A stretch of 7,583 nucleotides of DNA from Acetobacteraceae bacterium. Its GTDB lineage: Bacteria > Pseudomonadota > Alphaproteobacteria > Acetobacterales > Acetobacteraceae. Positions 1 through 7,007 of the stretch are shown here, piece after piece; within the stretch, counting starts at the first letter, position 1, and each line of letters starts with the position of its first letter. The notes beneath the pieces were generated by a model that saw only the letters and a list, made by a program, of their open reading frames with translations, ran no database searches and had not been told where the DNA came from. The stretch is taken from contig DAHWBL010000346.1 of assembly GCA_027323595.1 (NCBI GenBank), forward strand, positions 1 to 7,583. The letters are read 5' to 3'. The position numbers and the translations under genes were made by a program.

Positions 1-181
1 ACCCCAGCACCAGATTGAGGCTGCTGGCAGCCAGCGCGAAAATCAGGATGCGGGTGAGCACCCGCAGATAAAATGGCTGGCCGATCGCGCCAAACGCCAT
101 CGGCGCGGCCACCAGAAATGCTGCGGCGGCGACGATAAAGACCGCGCGCCCGCGCCGCGATCCGCGCAAAGACCTAGACAT
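1..181 (-). CDS. LivM-type branched-chain amino acid/aromatic ABC transporter permease (N-terminus, partial)
   Basis: This is the first 60 codons of an inner-membrane permease that continues beyond the left edge. The ATG at 181-179 overlaps the end of the livH-like gene by 8 bp (ATGTCTAG), which suggests translational coupling. The translation begins MSRSLRGSRRGRAVFIVAAA: an arginine-rich cytoplasmic start and then a hydrophobic membrane segment. It reaches a second helix ending in SSLNLVLG, which matches the conserved early segment of LivM proteins. LivM pairs with LivH to form the translocation channel of Liv-type (HAAT) importers. The gene is too short for an ordinary ORF cutoff, but its position straight after LivH and its sequence make the call firm. 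Substrate specificity cannot be read from this fragment. Confidence 0.85.
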   Translation of the reverse strand, partial: MSRSLRGSRRGRAVFIVAAAAFLVAAPMAFGAIGQPFYLRVLTRILIFALAASSLNLVLG

Positions 182-1043
182 TGGCCGGAAACAATCCACG
201 CGGACGCCAGAACAGCACCGAGGCCATCATCACATAGATGACGATCTGCGAAATCCCCGGCGGCAGGAGCACCCGTCCGACGGTATCGGCGATCCCCACC
301 AGCACGGCGGCCAGCGCGGCCCCGCGGATCGAGCCGATGCCACCGATCACGATCGCGATCAGGCTTTGCACCAGAACCGGCTCGCCCATGCCGATCTGCA
401 CGCTATAGATCGGCCCGGCGAGGGTGCCCGCCACCGCCGCCAGCACCGCGCCGAGCGCGAACACGAAAGTATAGAGGTCAGAAATATTGATGCCCAAAGC
501 TGCGATCATCGCCCGGTCCGACGCGCCCGCGCGAATGATCATGCCCAGCCGCGTGCGCGCCACCAGCCAGTACAGCAGCACCGAGATCACCAGCCCCGCG
601 GCGATGATCGCCAGCCGATAGGCCGGATAAAAAAGTCCCGGCAGCAGCGCCACGTTGAACTGAAATAATTGTGGAATCGGCGCATCCAGCGGCAACGGAC
701 CCCACAGCACGCGCACGAACTCGTCCAGAAACATCACCGCGCCGAACGAGATGATCACCTGCTCCAGATAGCCGCGCGCATATAGCCGCTGAAACAGCAC
801 GCGCTCCATCACCGCGCCAACCAGCCCGGTGCCGATCGCCGCGACGACGATGCCCAGCGAGAAATAACCCGACGAAGCCCGCAGGCTGAAGGCGATATAG
901 GCACCGACCATGTAGAGCGCGCCATGCGCCAGATTGACCAGCCGCATGATGCCCAGAACCAGCGTCAGTCCCGACGCCAGCAAAAACAGCGTCACGCCGA
1001 GTTGCACACCGTTCAGCGTCTGCTCAAGAACAACCGCGATCAT
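174..1043 (-). CDS. LivH-type ABC transporter permease
   Basis: A 289-residue integral inner-membrane permease of the branched-chain amino acid (HAAT) ABC family; the length is normal for LivH. What is seen: an N-terminal segment NGVQLGVTLFLLASGLTLVL followed by GIMRLVNLAHGALYMVGAY (about residues 11-49), the family's hallmark region. Further hydrophobic segments lie near 62-78, 142-160, 191-213 and 224-256. The cytoplasmic coupling-loop region GMIIRAGASDRAMIAALGI is at 167-185, and the C-terminus ends with the typical WRPRGLF. The start ATG lies 21 bp after the substrate-binding protein gene, behind a weak GGCGGACG ribosome binding site. It forms one transcription unit with the genes on both sides. 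Liv-type permeases also serve aromatic acids, amides and urea, so the name does not fix the substrate; the neighbouring hydroxylase gene points to an aromatic compound (inference). Confidence 0.93.
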   Translation of the reverse strand: MIAVVLEQTLNGVQLGVTLFLLASGLTLVLGIMRLVNLAHGALYMVGAYIAFSLRASSGYFSLGIVVAAIGTGLVGAVMERVLFQRLYARGYLEQVIISFGAVMFLDEFVRVLWGPLPLDAPIPQLFQFNVALLPGLFYPAYRLAIIAAGLVISVLLYWLVARTRLGMIIRAGASDRAMIAALGINISDLYTFVFALGAVLAAVAGTLAGPIYSVQIGMGEPVLVQSLIAIVIGGIGSIRGAALAAVLVGIADTVGRVLLPPGISQIVIYVMMASVLFWRPRGLFPANV

Positions 1044-1064
1044 GCGCCCGTCCGCCGCGGCCGC

Positions 1065-2243
1065 TCAGTGCGCCGGCATGTGGCACTGGTTCACATAATC
1101 ATCGCCATGCATGGAAAACACGGTGCCGCGCACCTGCTGCTCCACCGCCCCGGCGGGTGATTTGGCCACCTGCAAGAGGTAGAAATCCTGCAACGGAAAA
1201 TGGTTCGGACCGAATTTGAACCCGCCGCGCACGGAGGCGAAATCCGCCTTTTCCATCGCCTTCACCAGTGCGGGCCGATCATCCGCGCCACCGGTCTGTC
1301 GCAACGCGCTGTCCAGCAGCAATGCGGCGTCATAGGCATAGGCCGCGTAGAATGACGGGGTGTCGTGATATTTCGCGCGGTAGGCGGCAACGAATGCCTG
1401 GTTGGCCGGGTTGGGCAGATCGGCGTTCCACGATGCGGTCTGATAGGTTTGCATCGGTGCATCGCCCATCGCCGCCAAATTGGTGCCGTCGATGGAGGAG
1501 GCGGTGAACAGGGGGAATTTTTCCAGCAATCCGGCCTGGGAATATTGCTTGATGAAATTGACCGCGAGATTGCCAGGATAAAACGCAAACACCGCCTGGG
1601 GCGCGGCGAGACGGATCTGGGTCAGCTCGGCGGAAAAATCCTGCTGGGTCATCGGCGTGAACAGCTCTTTGACGACATTGCCCTTGTAATAACGCTTGAC
1701 GCCAGCAACGACTTCCCGCCCCCCCTCGAAATTCGGCGCCTCGATAAACAGGTTCTTGATGCCGATATCCTGCATATGCTGGCCCATCGAGGCGGCGGTG
1801 TCGCTGTTCTGCCAGGAGGTCGAGAAGAAATACGGATCGCAGAACTTGCCGGCCAATTCTCCAGGACCACCGACGGTCGAGATCATCACCGTGCGCGCCT
1901 GCACCACCGGCTGATAGGCGGCCAGGATCACGTTGGTCAGCGTCGGCCCGAGCATGACATCGACCTTGTCCTGCTCCACCATCTGGATCGCCGCCTGCAA
2001 TCCGACATCGGGCTTGGCCTGGTCGTCCTGGCGAACGATCTGCACCGGCACACCGCCCAGCCTGCCGCCATTGGCATCCAGCTCCAGCATGAAGGCGTTG
2101 GTGATCGCCTGGCCGATCATGCCGAACGGGCCGGAGAAGGTCTCCAGGATCCCGATCTTGACCGGCCGCTTTTCCTGCGCGTTCGCCGCCGGTGAACAAA
2201 GCGCGGCGGCGATGGCCAGTGATGCGAACAGATGTGTTTTCAT
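1065..2243 (-). CDS. Liv-type ABC transporter periplasmic substrate-binding protein, aromatic-compound-like
   Basis: A 392-residue secreted binding protein of the type I periplasmic (Peripla_BP_6/LivJ-like) fold. A Sec signal peptide covers residues 1-22, with probable cleavage after Ala-Asn-Ala, before QEKRPVKIG. The mature protein starts with the usual VKIGILETFSGPFGMIG strand. Motifs I associate with binding proteins of aromatic-degradation loci include DPYFFSTSWQNSD (136-148), QQDFSAELTQI (200-210), FIKQYSQAGLL (230-240) and SVRGGFKFGPNHFPLQDFY (337-355). The Nba-like group (named for 2-nitrobenzoate degradation) is the closest I can recall, and this is from memory. Cys135 and Cys387 are the only cysteines in the mature chain and could form a disulfide. 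GGAG at 2252-2249 lies 5 nt before the ATG. The gene sits between the M24-like gene and the permease, so it supplies ligand to that transporter. The ligand itself is not known. Confidence 0.92.
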   Translation of the reverse strand: MKTHLFASLAIAAALCSPAANAQEKRPVKIGILETFSGPFGMIGQAITNAFMLELDANGGRLGGVPVQIVRQDDQAKPDVGLQAAIQMVEQDKVDVMLGPTLTNVILAAYQPVVQARTVMISTVGGPGELAGKFCDPYFFSTSWQNSDTAASMGQHMQDIGIKNLFIEAPNFEGGREVVAGVKRYYKGNVVKELFTPMTQQDFSAELTQIRLAAPQAVFAFYPGNLAVNFIKQYSQAGLLEKFPLFTASSIDGTNLAAMGDAPMQTYQTASWNADLPNPANQAFVAAYRAKYHDTPSFYAAYAYDAALLLDSALRQTGGADDRPALVKAMEKADFASVRGGFKFGPNHFPLQDFYLLQVAKSPAGAVEQQVRGTVFSMHGDDYVNQCHMPAH

Positions 2244-2264
2244 GTCGTCTCCGCGCCTGGGTGA

Positions 2265-3485
2265 TCAGCCGATGGTCTGGAACTCGGTCGAGAAGCGATG
2301 CAGCCGTCGCGCGCCGGTGGCGGTGATGTGCACGGTTTCGGCAAACACCGCGCCGGTGCTGCCATCGCGCCATTTCGGATCGAACAGATCGATGTTGAAG
2401 GCGAACACCATGCCGTCGACAAACTCGTCGCCGATGGTGGCCAGCGCCGCCTGGTCCGCCGCCAGCGCGTGGTAGCGAAAGCGCGGATATTCCAATGAAG
2501 CGAGGCCATGGCCATGGATTCCGGTTTCGCAGATGCCAAGCCCGGCATCGTCGATCACCTTCTTCACCTCGCCCATGCAGCCCGAGATCGATTTGCCAGG
2601 CCCGAACACCTGCATGCCACGCTCATAGGCCGCCACGCACACGTCATAGATCCGCCGCGTGTTGGCATCGGGTTCGCCCAGGCAATAGGTCCGCTCGACA
2701 TGGGTGAAATAGCCACCGATCTTGGGATGGATCTCGCAGGTGATCAGATCACGCGCCGCCATCCGCCGCGTGGTCGGCAGGCGAAACGGATGCGGGAAAG
2801 GGTACTGGTCGCAGGCCCACAAGAACAATGTCGGCTCCTCGCCGCCCTCGGCGAGCATGGCCTGCATCATCCCGCCATAGACCTCGGATTCGCGCACGCC
2901 CGGGCGCGCCATGTCGCGACAGGCCTGCAACATCATGTCGCCGAGTGCCGCCGCCTGCTCAAGCATGCTGATTTCCTCGGCGGATTTCACCGCGCGCATT
3001 TTCTCCATCATGTCGCCCAGATCAACGATGCGCAGGCCCGGCAACGCCGCCTTGATCTCCTCCAGCACCGAATGCGGCAGCCAGCCATCGGGGTCCAGCG
3101 GCCCGGCCAGACCATCCATGCCGATCGTCGCCCGTTCCAGCCCCATCTGCTTCAGCCGCGCGACGACGCTTGCGGCCCAACTGCCACGGCGGGCGCGCAC
3201 ATCGTCCACCCAATCCTGCGCGCGCCGCCAATATTCGACGAAGGTCGGCATGAACACAAACGAAGTCGGCTCACCCTGCAACGGAAAAATCAGGGTGTTG
3301 TTTTCCGCATTGCCGCCGATCGGGCACAGATAGCGCGCATTGGCGGTGCAGAAATCCCACATCGCCGGCCACCCCCACAGCACCAGACAATCGATCCCGC
3401 GCGCGCGCATCTGCGCACGGGTCAGCGTCCAGCGCCGGTCGCGCTCGGCAAGCGACAGTCGCGGCAGTTCGAGTTGGTCGCGCAT
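2265..3485 (-). CDS. Creatinase/prolidase-fold (M24-like) protein lacking most metal ligands
   Basis: A 406-residue two-domain protein: an N-terminal creatinase-type domain (about 15-155) and a pita-bread M24 domain (about 170-400). The length is close to that of creatinase. The M24 landmarks are clear: MRAVKSAEEISMLEQA (163-178), GGYFTHVERT (257-266), HGHGLASLEYP (324-334), DGMVFAFNID (357-366) and ETVHIT (383-388). Aligned by eye with metal-dependent members, the ligands Asp/Asp/His/Glu/Glu become Glu251, His262, His324, Asn364 and Ala382, so only the His is kept. His232 (in FPHPF) sits where the family has a conserved catalytic histidine. Automatic annotation would probably say Xaa-Pro peptidase. 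The substitutions favour a metal-independent amidinohydrolase or amidohydrolase-like enzyme, as creatinase is, or a non-catalytic protein. A perfect GGAGG at 3495-3491 abuts the upstream stop codon and lies 5 nt before the ATG. The substrate is unknown. Confidence 0.88.
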   Translation of the reverse strand: MRDQLELPRLSLAERDRRWTLTRAQMRARGIDCLVLWGWPAMWDFCTANARYLCPIGGNAENNTLIFPLQGEPTSFVFMPTFVEYWRRAQDWVDDVRARRGSWAASVVARLKQMGLERATIGMDGLAGPLDPDGWLPHSVLEEIKAALPGLRIVDLGDMMEKMRAVKSAEEISMLEQAAALGDMMLQACRDMARPGVRESEVYGGMMQAMLAEGGEEPTLFLWACDQYPFPHPFRLPTTRRMAARDLITCEIHPKIGGYFTHVERTYCLGEPDANTRRIYDVCVAAYERGMQVFGPGKSISGCMGEVKKVIDDAGLGICETGIHGHGLASLEYPRFRYHALAADQAALATIGDEFVDGMVFAFNIDLFDPKWRDGSTGAVFAETVHITATGARRLHRFSTEFQTIG

Positions 3486-3495
3486 CCCCGCCTCC

Positions 3496-4458
3496 CTAGA
3501 ATTTCAACCGCTTCAAGCTGCTCAGATAATCGGCAACCCCGGCCTCGAGATCGAACTGCGGGGCGAATCCCAACTCCTCGCGGGCGCGGGTGATGTCGTA
3601 GATGCTGCACATCGGATAGGGGCTTTTCAGAAAGTTCAGCCCCGGCCCGATGCGAATGTCGGCGCCTTGGATGTGGCGCCGCACGATCGCCGCCATGTCG
3701 TTGAGGGTCGCACCTTTGCCGCTGCCGATGTTGAAGATGCGGCTTTTCAGATTTTGCTTGGTGCATGCGAGATAGATGCCCAGCGCCGAGTCCTTGTTGT
3801 AGATGAAATCATCGCGCTGGTCGCCGCCCTGCTCGATCACGAACGGACGGCCATGGAACGGCGCCTCGATCAACTGGCTGGTGACACCCATGTTGCCGTG
3901 CCGCGCGGTCTTGCCGGGGCCATAGGTGGTGGCAAAGCGCAGCACCACGACATCGAGCCCCATGTTCGCGGCGTAATAGATGCCCGCGTTCTCGCCCATC
4001 AGTTTGGCGGAGTCATAGATGCGCTTTGGGTTTTTCGGCGTGTCCTCATGCACCGGGCGATAGGTCGGGTCGCCATATTCGCCCTCGGCGGGACCATAGA
4101 CACCCTTGGCGGAGGTGTAGACCACGCGCGCGACATCGAACGCGCGCGCCGCCTCCAGCACATTGATCATGCCCATCACATTGACCTGCACCGACAGCGC
4201 CGGATTGGCCGCCGACACCGCGCCGACGAAGGCCGCGGTGTGCACGATGTGGGTGATCTTGTGCGTCTTGATGGTTTGCAGCAGCCGCGGCATGTCCAGA
4301 ATGTCGCCGAGCTCGACATCGATCTTGTCAAGAATGTCGGCAACCAGGCTCTCGTCGCGGTGGCGCGCGAACACCACCGGGCGGTGCCCCTCACGAACGA
4401 ATTTGCGTGTCGCCTCGGCGCCGATCACGCCCATGCCGCCGGTGATGAGAACCCGCAT
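3496..4458 (-). CDS. NAD(P)-dependent epimerase/dehydratase-like extended SDR
   Basis: A 320-residue cytoplasmic extended short-chain dehydrogenase/reductase, a normal length for the NAD-dependent epimerase family. The Rossmann motif is TGGMGVIG (6-13), the NAD-binding region continues at HTAAFVGAVSAANP (73-86), and an active-site strand with YTSAKGVYG (114-122) is followed by the catalytic Tyr148-x-x-x-Lys152 in IYDSAKLMGE. RFATTYGPG (174-182) and QRDDFIYNKDSALGIYLA (214-231) are the usual substrate-domain signatures. The family acts on nucleotide sugars but also on hydroxy- or keto-acids and aromatic dimers. No sugar-nucleotide gene is nearby, so a catabolic redox role is more likely here (inference). 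It is the first gene of the minus-strand operon. It has a strong ribosome binding site (GGGGAGGGG, 4470-4462) and lies downstream of a TetR-type operator. Its stop codon is 10 bp before the next start. Confidence 0.9.
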   Translation of the reverse strand: MRVLITGGMGVIGAEATRKFVREGHRPVVFARHRDESLVADILDKIDVELGDILDMPRLLQTIKTHKITHIVHTAAFVGAVSAANPALSVQVNVMGMINVLEAARAFDVARVVYTSAKGVYGPAEGEYGDPTYRPVHEDTPKNPKRIYDSAKLMGENAGIYYAANMGLDVVVLRFATTYGPGKTARHGNMGVTSQLIEAPFHGRPFVIEQGGDQRDDFIYNKDSALGIYLACTKQNLKSRIFNIGSGKGATLNDMAAIVRRHIQGADIRIGPGLNFLKSPYPMCSIYDITRAREELGFAPQFDLEAGVADYLSSLKRLKF

Positions 4459-4485
4459 CCGCCCCTCCCCTGTCGTCGCGGCATC

Positions 4486-4514
4486 TTGTGTCGTCCGCGT
4501 TCGGCGCTTATTAA
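4486..4514 (+). promoter_or_regulatory. Candidate promoter of tetR and the FAD hydroxylase gene
   Basis: TTGTGT (4486-4491), a 17-bp spacer and TATTAA (4509-4514, four of six -10 positions) form a plausible plus-strand promoter. It would start transcription near 4521, inside the palindrome, and so would be autorepressed. Such a start leaves only about 8 nt before the ATG at 4529 and about 23 nt before the ATG at 4544, which makes the later start of tetR more credible. Weak evidence, judged by eye. Confidence 0.4.
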
Positions 4515-4536
4515 CTCACGCGAGAGTTATGGTCAA
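4508..4536 (-). promoter_or_regulatory. Candidate sigma70-type promoter of the minus-strand transport/SDR operon
   Basis: Read on the minus strand, TTGACC (4536-4531, one mismatch to TTGACA) is followed by a 17-bp spacer and TAATAA (4513-4508), a weaker -10 with three of six consensus matches. Transcription would start near 4500, leaving a leader of about 42 nt before the epimerase ATG at 4458. The palindromic operator occupies most of the spacer, so a bound repressor would block RNA polymerase. This is predicted by eye only. Confidence 0.5.
4512..4529. promoter_or_regulatory. Probable TetR operator (18-bp palindrome) between divergent genes
   Basis: The sequence TAACTCACGCGAGAGTTA consists of perfect 6-bp arms (TAACTC / GAGTTA) around a centre in which CGCG is also self-complementary. 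Only the A/A pair at 4518/4523 breaks the symmetry. Size, symmetry and position next to a tetR gene are typical of TetR-family operators. It lies between the -35 and -10 of the candidate minus-strand promoter and overlaps the expected start of plus-strand transcription, so one site could repress both directions. Confidence 0.7.
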
Positions 4537-5269
4537 CGGATCAATGCCAGCCCCAGCCGCCGCACCCGCCGAAATTCCGGCCGCACCCGCCCGCAGGCGT
4601 GACAGCGCCGCCACCCGCGCGCGGCTGCTGCACGCGGCGATGGAACAATTCGCGCTCAAGGGTCTTGACGCCCGCATCGAGGACATCGCCGAGCGCGCCG
4701 GCACCAACCGGCGCATGGCCTACTATGATTTCGGCAGCAAGGAGGGCCTGTATCTCGCCGCCCTCGAAGCGACCTATCTGGAGCTGGTCGATGTCGAGAA
4801 AATGATCGATGTCGAGGCGCTGGGTCCGCTCGAAGCGGTCGCCGCCCTGGTCTCGGCGAAGTTCGAGCACTACATCAAATATCCGCGCTACATCGAATTC
4901 CTCAAAATCGAAAACCTCTATCACGGCCGCCACCTGCGCGCCTCGGCCCGCATCGATGAACTGCGCGCGCCGCTCATCTCGGTGCTCGCGCGCGTGCTCG
5001 AACGTGGCGCCGCACTCGGCATCGTGCGCAAACGCATCGACGCCGCGGAACTCTATATCTCCATCTGCGCGCTGGGATATTTCGTTTTCTCCAACCAGTA
5101 CACGCTGGGCGTGGTGTTCGAGCGCGACCTCACCGCCCCGGCCGCGCTGGCCCGCCGGCACCGGCTGATCATCGACATGGTGACCTCCTATCTCACCGCC
5201 GGCCTGCCCGCCGCGCCGGCTCCGCGCGCCCGGGCTTGCGCGAAGGCTCCGGCCCGCTACAAACGCTGA
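4529..5269 (+). CDS. TetR/AcrR-family transcriptional regulator
   Basis: A 246-residue DNA-binding repressor-type protein. After an Ala/Pro-rich tail (about residues 1-22), RRRDSAATRARLLHAAMEQF opens the TetR_N domain. The helix-turn-helix is near 49-68 (ARIEDIAERAGTNRRMAYYD), followed by the conserved FGSKEGLYLAAL (68-79). The rest is a helical ligand-binding and dimerisation domain with YPRYIEFLKIENLYHG and a hydrophobic segment LGYFVFSNQYTLGVVF near the C-terminus. The start is uncertain. ATG 4529 overlaps the operator and has no good ribosome binding site. ATG 4544 would give 241 residues and fits the candidate promoter better. The open frame extends upstream to 4163 but there runs antisense to the epimerase gene, so that part is rejected. 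It is divergent from the transporter operon and 31 bp upstream of the hydroxylase gene, so it probably controls both. The inducer is unknown. Confidence 0.9.
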   Translation: MVNGSMPAPAAAPAEIPAAPARRRDSAATRARLLHAAMEQFALKGLDARIEDIAERAGTNRRMAYYDFGSKEGLYLAALEATYLELVDVEKMIDVEALGPLEAVAALVSAKFEHYIKYPRYIEFLKIENLYHGRHLRASARIDELRAPLISVLARVLERGAALGIVRKRIDAAELYISICALGYFVFSNQYTLGVVFERDLTAPAALARRHRLIIDMVTSYLTAGLPAAPAPRARACAKAPARYKR

Positions 5270-5300
5270 TCGATCCGCAACGATCCGGAGTCCGCCGCGC

Positions 5301-6935
5301 ATGGCCAACACCCCACCGGCAGCCAACACCGCCGACCCCGTCACCCACGACGTCATCATCATCGGCTACGGCCCGGTCGGCCAGGCGCTGGCGCTGATGC
5401 TCGCCCGCCAGGGCAGGCGCGTGGCGGTGTGCGAACGCTGGCAGACCCGCTATCCGCTGCCGCGCGCGGTCTGCATCGACCATGAGCTGTATCGCGTGCT
5501 CTGCGCCATCGGCATGGAACCCGACCTGCCCGACATCTGCCAGCGCGGCCCGCTCTATCAATGGTTCAACGCAGACTGGCGCGAACTGCTGGTGATCGAC
5601 TGGTCGGTGGACTCGATCTCGGGCGGCCCGGAAGTCAATTTCGTGCACCAGCCGACCCTTGAGGAAGCACTCGATCGCGCCGTCGCCGCGGCCCCTGGCG
5701 TTGATGTGCTGCTCGGCCAGGAAGCCATCGCGGTCAGCCAGGCGGCCGATCGCGCCACGGTGCGGCTGCGCGCACGTGACGGCGGAAGCGAACAGAGCCT
5801 GTCGGCGCGCTACATCGTGGGCTGCGACGGCGCCAACTCGCTGGTGCGCGAAACCATCGGCGGCGGCCGCGAGGATCTCGGCTTCGAGGCGGACTGGCTG
5901 GTGATCGACGCGCTGCTGAAGGACGGCGTCACCATCGAATCTCTCGGCATCCCGGCGGCGGGGCAATATTGCAACCCCACCCGGCCCACCACCATCGTTC
6001 CCGCCGGCAAACGCCACGGCCGCATCTTCCGCCGCTGGGAATTCATGCGCCTGCCCGGCGAGCGCAACGAGGAGCTCGAAAACGAGGCCACCGTGTGGCG
6101 CCTGCTCAAGCCCTGGGCCGGCCCCGACGACATCGAGCTGGTTCGCCACAAGATCTATAATTTCCGCTCGCTGATCGCCAACCGATGGCGCGACCGCCGG
6201 CTGCTGATCGCCGGCGACGCCGCGCACGTGATGCCGCCCTTCATGGGACAGGGCATGTGCGCGGGCCTGCGCGACGGCTGGAACCTCGCCTGGAAGCTCG
6301 GCCTCGTGCTCGATGGCACCGCCGGCGACCTTCTGCTCGACAGCTACCAGCCCGAACGCCGCCCGCATGTGCGCGCGCTGGTCGAGGCGTCGATCTATCT
6401 GGGCCGCATCATCTGCATCCCCGACGCCGCGCAGGCCGCCGCGCGCGACCATGATTTTCTGTCCGGCAGCGCCGCGCCGCCGCCGCCCTTCCCGCACCTC
6501 ATCGACGGGCTGGTCCACCGCGCGCCCGACGGTGCGCCCTCGCCCGGCGCCGGGCTGCTCGCCCCGCATGTCACCGCCAGCCGCGCCGGGCGCACCGCGC
6601 GGCTGGATGATCTGCTCGGCCCCGGCTGGCTGCTGCTCGCCACCGCCGACCCGACCGCCGCGCTCGGCCCCGCCGCCGGCCTGCTCGACCGGCTGTCCGC
6701 CCGCATCGCCTGCCTGGACGACCCCGCCAGCGCCTGCGCCATCACCGATCTGGACGGCAGGCTCGCCCCATTCATGGCCGCGCAGGGCTGGACCGCGATG
6801 CTCGTGCGGCCGGATTTCTACGTCTATGGCGGCGCCGCGAGCCCGGCCGGGCTGGCCACTCTGCTCGCCGATCTGGCCGCCGACCTGGCCCGGCTCGGGC
6901 TCGATGGAGGCGATCGCGATTTGGTGACAAAATGA
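5301..6935 (+). CDS. FAD-dependent aromatic hydroxylase, MhpA-like
   Basis: A 544-residue group A flavoprotein monooxygenase that would use NAD(P)H and O2 to hydroxylate an aromatic ring. Visible motifs: the Rossmann GYGPVG (22-27) after a beta strand DVIIIG; the DG motif GCDGANSLVRE (174-184); and the GD motif LLIAGDAAHVMPPFMGQGM (301-319) followed by GLRDGWNLAWKLGLVL. Length and internal blocks (RRWEFMRLPGE at 244-254, DDIELVRHKIYNFRSLIANR) align well with MhpA, the 3-(3-hydroxyphenyl)propionate hydroxylase of E. coli (554 residues, from memory). The C-terminal part (about 400-544) is the thioredoxin-like domain typical of this group, here very rich in Ala, Pro and Leu. GGAG at 5287-5290 lies 10 nt before the ATG. 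No ring-cleavage dioxygenase is in view, so the mhp pathway itself is not shown and the substrate may be a different phenol. Confidence 0.9.
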   Translation: MANTPPAANTADPVTHDVIIIGYGPVGQALALMLARQGRRVAVCERWQTRYPLPRAVCIDHELYRVLCAIGMEPDLPDICQRGPLYQWFNADWRELLVIDWSVDSISGGPEVNFVHQPTLEEALDRAVAAAPGVDVLLGQEAIAVSQAADRATVRLRARDGGSEQSLSARYIVGCDGANSLVRETIGGGREDLGFEADWLVIDALLKDGVTIESLGIPAAGQYCNPTRPTTIVPAGKRHGRIFRRWEFMRLPGERNEELENEATVWRLLKPWAGPDDIELVRHKIYNFRSLIANRWRDRRLLIAGDAAHVMPPFMGQGMCAGLRDGWNLAWKLGLVLDGTAGDLLLDSYQPERRPHVRALVEASIYLGRIICIPDAAQAAARDHDFLSGSAAPPPPFPHLIDGLVHRAPDGAPSPGAGLLAPHVTASRAGRTARLDDLLGPGWLLLATADPTAALGPAAGLLDRLSARIACLDDPASACAITDLDGRLAPFMAAQGWTAMLVRPDFYVYGGAASPAGLATLLADLAADLARLGLDGGDRDLVTK

Positions 6936-6960
6936 AACGCACCCGTGGCGTTTACTTTTT
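6935..6960 (+). terminator. Probable Rho-independent terminator after the hydroxylase gene
   Basis: The arms AAACGC (6935-6940) and GCGTTT (6948-6953) pair perfectly around a 7-nt loop, followed by AC and five Ts (6956-6960). The hairpin begins on the last base of the stop codon TGA. The stem is short, so efficiency may be modest, but T-runs are rare in this GC-rich window. It would end the tetR-hydroxylase transcript and separate it from the lipoprotein gene. Confidence 0.6.
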
Positions 6961-7007
6961 GCCGGTGATACGCTCCGTTCACCGCCCGGACAGTCCGGCG
7001 CGGCCTC

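Noticed and set aside
1330..2373. A 347-codon minus-strand frame and the plus-strand frame 1365-2195
   Set aside because: Both overlap the substrate-binding protein gene, which has a signal peptide and family motifs along its whole length. The alternatives have none.
2265..3485. Assignment of the M24-like gene as the DMSP lyase DddP or as a true Xaa-Pro aminopeptidase
   Set aside because: Both depend on a metal site whose carboxylate ligands are mostly absent here by hand alignment, so neither functional name is justified.
2508..3593. A 361-codon plus-strand frame
   Set aside because: Antisense shadow of the M24-like gene, with no domain signature and no ribosome binding site of note.
4163..4528. 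Upstream in-frame extension of the tetR frame
   Set aside because: It lies antisense to the epimerase N-terminus and across the promoter/operator region. The translation there is low-complexity and TetR proteins begin close to their helix-turn-helix domain.
3340..4602. A 420-codon plus-strand frame
   Set aside because: Antisense to the epimerase gene and the start of the M24 gene. Its His/Arg/Asp-rich composition shows no recognisable domain.
6961..7007. Promoter for the lipoprotein gene
   Set aside because: TTGCCG at 6959 and GATACG at 6967 were considered, but no -35/-10 pair with 16 to 18 bp spacing is convincing.
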